Below, piece by piece: positions 5,513-8,491 of a stretch of 8,491 nt of DNA. The first letter of the stretch is position 1, and each line of letters starts with the position of its first letter. Made by a program: the position numbers and the translations under genes. This DNA is from JADJNW01 sp964517145 (lineage in GTDB: Bacteria; Bacteroidota; Bacteroidia; Chitinophagales; Saprospiraceae): the NCBI GenBank assembly GCA_964517145.1, contig CAZFBN010000194.1, positions 1-8,491 on the forward strand. Reading direction: 5' to 3'. Below the pieces are notes generated by a model that worked only from the letters and a program-made list of their open reading frames with translations, searched no databases and was not told where the DNA came from.

Positions 5513-6343
5513 ATGAAATTCGTAGATGTAAAAAACGATGTTGCATTTCGCAAGATATTCGGCAATGAGCAGAAAAAAGTCATTTTGATTTCGTTTCTCA
5601 ATGCTGTTTTGGGCTTGGAAGGTCAAGACCGAGTAAAAGAAGTGACTTTACTCAATCCTTTTCAATTGCCGCGCATTGCGGGTGAGAAATCTTCCATCAT
5701 TGATGTCCGGGTGACGGACGAGAAAGGTTTGACTTTCATCGTCGAAATGCAAGTTGCAGAACCCGCAGGTTTTGATAAGCGTGTGTTGTATTACACTTCC
5801 AAAGACTACGCTGGGCAGATAAATATTGGAGAAGAATACCCTAAACTTCGCCCTGTTTACTTCATAGGCGTTTTGGATTTCAAATACTTTTCGGGTAAAA
5901 ACTACCTTTCCTCGCATTTGATAGTGGATGAAGAAACGGGCGAGTGTGTTTTTAAAGATATGAAGTTTCGATTCATTGAACTTCCAAAATTCAATAAAAA
6001 AGTAAATGAATTAAAAAATATAATAGATAAGTGGGTTTTCTTCATTAAAAACGCGGATGAATTGGAAGTCATGCCCGAAAATATAGATGATGAAGGATTG
6101 AAAGAGGCTTATGAAGAAGCAGCACAGCATAATTGGACTAGAGAAGAATATGATGCGTACATCTATGCGGGCATAAGAGAACAGGATGAAAGAGGACGAG
6201 TTGAAAAAGCAGAAGAACGCAAACGAAACGAGTACATTGTAGCAATGAATAAAAAAGGGATACCGCTCGGTATAATAGCAGAAATTACACAGTTGACGGA
6301 AGCCGAAGTAGCGCAAATAATTGAAAATCAATCAAACGAATAA
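5513..6343 (+). CDS. Rpn / PDDEXK_2 family nuclease (putative transposase), 276 aa
   Basis: Member of the PD-(D/E)XK family annotated as Rpn recombination-promoting nuclease or putative transposase. The N-terminus VDVKNDVAFRKIFGN is the family hallmark, and the start at 5513 was chosen because this motif begins there, 23 nt after the promoter -7 box. The nuclease core has D64 in SSIIDVRV and E78-M-Q80 in FIVEMQ, the D...ExQ form of the metal site. KRVLYYTSKDYAGQI (about 88-102) and YPKLRPVYFIGVLDF (about 108-122) follow in the usual order. The C-terminal third is helical and charged (DERGRVEKAEERKRNE) and ends with KGIPLGIIAEITQLTEAEV, a small helix-turn-helix-like tail seen in many members. 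Known members cut DNA; several E. coli Rpn proteins act in phage defence and are held in check by an intragenic C-terminal protein. An in-frame ATG at 6071, preceded by TTGGAAG, would give such a 90-residue product here; that is inference. The 22-bp array upstream may be linked. Confidence 0.9.
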   Translation: MKFVDVKNDVAFRKIFGNEQKKVILISFLNAVLGLEGQDRVKEVTLLNPFQLPRIAGEKSSIIDVRVTDEKGLTFIVEMQVAEPAGFDKRVLYYTSKDYAGQINIGEEYPKLRPVYFIGVLDFKYFSGKNYLSSHLIVDEETGECVFKDMKFRFIELPKFNKKVNELKNIIDKWVFFIKNADELEVMPENIDDEGLKEAYEEAAQHNWTREEYDAYIYAGIREQDERGRVEKAEERKRNEYIVAMNKKGIPLGIIAEITQLTEAEVAQIIENQSNE

Positions 6344-6430
6344 AGATTAAGCATAACGCATCTACTCCTACTTGCGGCAGATAACGTGTATGCCACCGTA
6401 ATTTTGCATATACCCTATATTTGGGAAGTT

Positions 6431-6520
6431 GTCTGAACGGTGATGGGTATGATTTGTGTGATGAATATGATTTGCTACGATCACAATTATAATAAAAATC
6501 AAATCAATCATAGTTCGGAC
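6431..6520. repeat. Imperfect long inverted repeat bounded by GTCTGAAC / GTTCGGAC
   Basis: GTCTGAAC at 6431-6438 and GTTCGGAC at 6513-6520 pair at 7 of 8 positions. Inside them, GTATGATTTG and CAAATCAATCATAG continue an imperfect stem. The bounds are the same as the arm ends of the hairpin at 4648. It lies between the nuclease and BrnT blocks. From 6344 to 6430 I see no gene; GCATAACG and GATAACGTGTA recur in part at 7434. Confidence 0.5.
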
Positions 6521-6593
6521 AAAGTGTAGGATAACTTGGCACAAATTTTCGACAGCGTGGAGGGAGGGGAAGGGGTAATTTTTATTAATTTTG
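6508..6593. repeat. Dispersed repeat B, copy 1
   Basis: The first 51 bp match 7507-7557 at 47 positions (TCATAGTTC, GACAAAGTG, CTTGGCACAAATTTTCGACAGCG split over the stretch). The rest is more diverged but ends in the same TTAATTTTG. The final TAATTTTG fits the -7 consensus TAnnTTTG, but no -33 box stands at the right distance, so I do not call a promoter. From here to 6700 there is only the BrnT leader. Confidence 0.75.
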
Positions 6594-6700
6594 ATAGTGT
6601 ATGAGGAATAGATGCGAAATATTGTGGGAATACAACCCTTGTGCGAAATCGAATAAAAAGACAATCCTAATAGATGAATGATAATTAATAGGAAAATATC

Positions 6701-7006
6701 ATGCCTGAATTTGAATGGGACGAGGATAAAAATCGAAGGAACACAAAAAAGCACAAAGTGAATTTTGAGGAAGCGAAGACCGTATTTGACGACCCAAGCG
6801 CAATTGAGTTGGAGGCGAGTCGAAACGGTGAATATCGCATTATCAGGATAGGTAAGAGTGCAACTAAATTTATCCTTTTAGTTGTTTATACGATTAGAGG
6901 GCTGGTTGTACGGCTTATATCAGCCCGACAGGCTAGCAAAGACGAAAGAAATCTTTATATGGAAGAAAAATTTAAAAACCAAGGTGATGGAAATTCTAAC
7001 GGTTAA
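6701..7006 (+). CDS. brnT: BrnT-family toxin, 101 aa
   Basis: Small cytoplasmic protein of the BrnT family, RelE-like ribonuclease toxins of type II toxin-antitoxin systems. The N-terminal signature FEWDEDKNRRNTKKHKVNF (residues 4-22), the EEAKTVFDDP segment, the central EYRIIRIGKS and the C-terminal RLISARQASKDERNLY are all in family order, and the length is normal. The start follows AGGA by about 9 nt. The last 20 bp overlap the next gene, the tight toxin-first order expected of brnT-brnA. The C-terminal tail beyond ERNLY is a little longer than usual. Residues usually linked to activity (the ISARxA..ER segment) are intact, so the toxin is probably functional and requires a neutralising partner. 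Confidence 0.88.
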   Translation: MPEFEWDEDKNRRNTKKHKVNFEEAKTVFDDPSAIELEASRNGEYRIIRIGKSATKFILLVVYTIRGLVVRLISARQASKDERNLYMEEKFKNQGDGNSNG

Positions 7007-7412
7007 AGAAGCGGTCGAAAGGGTCAATAGCGGTGGCAATTTGAAAGGAGTCGTCTTGGATGACAGTACCATCCAGCAGGTAAATGTGCGGGATGCGATG
7101 GTATTGTCAAGAGGTGGAATCATCATACCAGAGCAAAATATTTATTATGATGATAATGAAATAGAATATGATGAGGAAATAGATGAATTAGTGATGACTG
7201 GTGGGATTGTTCAACTATCGTGGGAAGAAAAAGCGAAAAGAGCGGAAGAATATAGCGAGCGCTTGAAGAAAGGGGAAGAAATCAAGATTAATGTAGCGAC
7301 TCAAAAACCAGAGATAGACGATTGGATAGCCAACAACAAAAAGAAACTGGAAACCTTGCTTAGACCCATTGTCATTCATCTATTCAATGCGGAAAAAGGA
7401 ATAAAGGAATAA
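6987..7412 (+). CDS. Partner of BrnT, uncharacterised 141-aa protein, candidate antitoxin
   Basis: I do not recognise the family. The start at 6987 was chosen because AAGG precedes it by a few bases and the protein-like sequence MEILTVKEAVERV begins there; an earlier in-frame ATG at 6882 lies deep inside brnT. It is not BrnA: a typical BrnA is shorter and ends in a ribbon-helix-helix segment, which I cannot see. Visible parts are a compact N-terminal region (1-50; EAVERVNSGGNLKGVVLDDSTI), a highly acidic stretch YYDDNEIEYDEEID (53-66), a charged helix (79-98; WEEKAKRAEEYSERLKKGEE), and a final helix from about 109 to 135. No signal or membrane segment. The 20-bp overlap with brnT implies translational coupling, so an antitoxin role is likely but inferred; the acidic stretch could mask a basic toxin surface. 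Confidence 0.75.
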   Translation: MEILTVKEAVERVNSGGNLKGVVLDDSTIQQVNVRDAMVLSRGGIIIPEQNIYYDDNEIEYDEEIDELVMTGGIVQLSWEEKAKRAEEYSERLKKGEEIKINVATQKPEIDDWIANNKKKLETLLRPIVIHLFNAEKGIKE

Positions 7413-7439
7413 AAAAACTCGCCCAACCATGCACATAAC

Positions 7440-7470
7440 GTGTAATGTACGACCCGAGCCGGGCTATCAC
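7440..7470. repeat. Dispersed repeat A, copy 2
   Basis: Bases 7443-7468 match 8289-8314 at 23 of 26 positions (ATGTACGAC, CGAGC, GGGCTATC shared). It stands directly behind the BrnT pair, just after the shared CATAACGTGTA. Confidence 0.7.
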
Positions 7471-7506
7471 AAAAATCAAATCCCCGAAGGGATGCCTATG
7501 GCAAAA

Positions 7507-7594
7507 TCATAGTTCAGACAAAGTGGCGGATACCTTGGCACAAATTTTCGACAGCGTAAAGGATGGGGAAGCGCAATTTTGTTAATTTTGGTGG
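7507..7594. repeat. Dispersed repeat B, copy 2
   Basis: Nearly identical to copy 1 in its first half and to copy 3 in its second half (CGACAGCGTAAAGGATGGGG, then TGTTAATTTTGGTGG or close forms). Copies 1 and 2 are direct repeats 999 bp apart that bracket the BrnT pair. From here to 7699 I see no gene. Confidence 0.8.
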
Positions 7595-7699
7595 GAGATA
7601 AGGAAAATATGGGGATAATGAAGTAATATAAAGGTTGGCAGTAATTGGGCTGGATAATTTGGACAACTAATGACAATATACTATTAACATAGATTGGTT

Positions 7700-7810
7700 A
7701 TGGGATATGTCAAACCATTCGTCAAGAGTAAGAAGCTGAATGCTTTAGCAAAGAAAATAGGTTTCACTTGTCACTGTAGAACTACCAGAAAAAATTTTAA
7801 AATATTCTAA
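7700..7810 (+). CDS. Possible 36-aa basic peptide coupled to the membrane protein gene
   Basis: The ATG opens a 36-codon frame (MGYVKPFVKSKKLNALAKKI...) rich in Lys and Arg with a CHC motif. The TAA ends one base before the ATG of the membrane protein gene, a spacing often seen in coupled genes. It could be a small leader-like gene, the remnant of a longer gene, or chance. No family is recognised. Confidence 0.25.
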   Translation: MGYVKPFVKSKKLNALAKKIGFTCHCRTTRKNFKIF

Positions 7811-7811
7811 T

Positions 7812-8249
7812 ATGGTAACAAGAATCTTAGTTGCAGGTATTATTACCGGCATTGTTTGCTTTTTTCCAAGTGCGCTGATTTATGGCGCATGGAGTGGGTA
7901 TGTCCAGTCAAATACAACACATTATGAAGGACTTTTCAAGGATCCTCCTAATATTGTTGGAATCATAGCAGCAGGTATAAGTTGGGGCATTGTAATAGCA
8001 TATATTTTAAGTCTAAAGGGAAAAACCTCAATGCGTAGTGACTTCATAACAGGTTCTATTGTTTTTACATTTATTGTAATTGGGATTGAGTTGGGTGAGC
8101 TTGCCACTAAGAATCTAATCACGATTGGTGTTGCGCTTTCGGGGATTAGCACCAACTTACTAGTGGGCGGCTTGCGCGGTTTAGTTGCCGGACTCATTTT
8201 GAGACGGATGGCGAAGAAGAGTACGGTGCAAATAACGCCTGGTCAATGA
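7812..8249 (+). CDS. Small integral membrane protein, about four helices, 145 aa
   Basis: Unrecognised inner-membrane protein. Four hydrophobic segments are visible: about 4-27 (ILVAGIITGIVCFF...), 47-67 (NIVGIIAAGISWGIVIAYIL), 78-95 (ITGSIVFTFIVIGIELG) and 101-130 (LITIGVALSGIS...GLVAGLIL). They are joined by short loops, with basic ends after helices 2 and 4 (KGK, RRMAKK) that suggest a cytoplasmic side. Gly-rich helices recall small DUF-type Bacteroidota membrane proteins. No catalytic motif. It stands alone, with repeat modules on both sides. There is no good Shine-Dalgarno; the A/T-rich leader is usual for the phylum. Confidence 0.7.
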   Translation: MVTRILVAGIITGIVCFFPSALIYGAWSGYVQSNTTHYEGLFKDPPNIVGIIAAGISWGIVIAYILSLKGKTSMRSDFITGSIVFTFIVIGIELGELATKNLITIGVALSGISTNLLVGGLRGLVAGLILRRMAKKSTVQITPGQ

Positions 8250-8278
8250 CCGTGAGTAGCGCTGCAACCATGATTTTT

Positions 8279-8314
8279 TTGATGCGCTTGATGTACGACA
8301 CGAGCTGGGCTATC
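8279..8314. repeat. Dispersed repeat A, copy 3
   Basis: Shares its first half with copy 1 (TTGATGC, CTTGATG) and its second half with copy 2 (ATGTACGAC, GGGCTATC), so it links the other two as members of one family. It follows the membrane protein gene by 30 bp. Confidence 0.7.
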
Positions 8315-8353
8315 CTTAGACTTGCCGTTATCATTCAGCCAATTAAATACTAA

Positions 8354-8407
8354 AAATTTTTCGACAGCGTAAAGGATGGGGAGACACAATTCTGTTAATT
8401 TTGGTGG
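8354..8407. repeat. Dispersed repeat B, copy 3 (second half only)
   Basis: Starts at AAATTTTTCGACAGCG and continues nearly identically to copy 2 up to TTAATTTTGGTGG; the GTTCAGAC part is missing. Only A- and B-type repeats and the mobile element end are found between 8250 and 8491. Confidence 0.75.
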
Positions 8408-8441
8408 CAATTGTAACAGACAACTTTTAAAACAAGACATT

Positions 8442-8491
8442 GAACTTGTTTAAAATTAATAAAAAAGTTTAATATGAAGAAAAAGTGATGT
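8442..8491 (+). mobile_element. Left end of an insertion element related to the MITE, cut by the window edge
   Basis: GAACTTGTTTAAAATT at 8442-8457 is identical to one terminal repeat of the MITE. Ten bases further inside, TTTAATATGA occurs in both at the same spacing. The flanking triplet is ATT, which would be the target duplication if the far end lies beyond the window. An inverted, near-matching CTTTTAAAACAAG lies just upstream (about 8424-8436). Whether this is a full insertion sequence or another MITE cannot be seen. Confidence 0.7.

Noticed and set aside
6011..6331. Minus-strand open frame across the nuclease gene
   Set aside because: It is the complement of a well-supported coding region, has low-complexity Phe/Ser/Ile-rich translation, and shows no recognisable domain.
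6583..6593. Promoter for brnT at the TAATTTTG of repeat B
   Set aside because: The -7-like box fits, but no TTG stands 19-21 bp upstream, and the same box recurs in copies that do not precede a gene closely.
6882..6986. Longer version of the BrnT partner starting inside brnT
   Set aside because: The added 35 residues are simply brnT read in another frame; the protein-like sequence and the AAGG leader point to 6987.
8232..8331. Integron attC site (ATAACG ... CGTTAT about 100 bp apart behind the membrane protein gene)
   Set aside because: The gene-plus-repeat layout invites the idea, but the other two blocks lack the matching GTTAT end, core-site consensus sequences are not met, and no integrase is visible.

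Overview
The window looks like an accessory stretch of a Bacteroidota genome. The signs are low GC, several promoters of the Bacteroidota TTG-N19-TAnnTTTG type, few strong Shine-Dalgarno sequences, a lipoprotein signal, an Rpn/PDDEXK_2 nuclease, a BrnT toxin, and abundant dispersed intergenic repeats. The species cannot be named from the sequence; a Saprospiria or Chitinophagia-like genome is only a guess.

Left third (1-2735, minus strand): a decayed operon read right to left. It begins with a class III (glutamate-1-semialdehyde type) aminotransferase that resembles the amino-transfer modules of hybrid PKS/NRPS enzymes. A GNAT-like acyltransferase follows with a 4-bp ATGA overlap, and then the start of an unidentified gene that runs off the left edge. 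The aminotransferase is split by a 159-bp MITE-like insertion with 16-bp terminal inverted repeats and a 3-bp target duplication. Removing the insert and one duplication restores a continuous 450-residue reading frame.

Middle left (2797-4702): an HxlR-family repressor gene (minus) lies back to back with a SnoaL-like lipoprotein gene (plus). Two CTTGCAAA boxes 30 bp apart each cover the -33 element of one of the two divergent promoters, which suggests joint autoregulation. The lipoprotein gene carries a one-base frameshift between its first and second halves. Behind it is a short chimera: the first 24 codons of a flavodoxin-fold NAD(P)H oxidoreductase joined in frame to the tail of another SnoaL-like gene, with a premature stop. 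A strong hairpin terminator closes the block.

Middle (4703-5512): about 800 bp of non-coding DNA. It holds a run of small palindromes and then a regular 22-bp tandem array of about 15 units with a palindromic AACC...ATAGGTT core and a 154-bp higher-order repeat. The array lies immediately upstream of the Rpn-type nuclease gene and its promoter.

Right half (5513-8491): three gene blocks, namely the Rpn nuclease, a BrnT toxin with a partner that is not a recognisable BrnA, and a small four-helix membrane protein. Each is followed by copies of the same non-coding repeat modules, giving a cassette-like layout. The window ends inside what is probably a longer copy of the element that produced the MITE. 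Together the contents suggest a region of gene accumulation and decay with candidate defence or toxin genes. The 22-bp array next to the nuclease and the unusual BrnT partner are the best leads for something undescribed.
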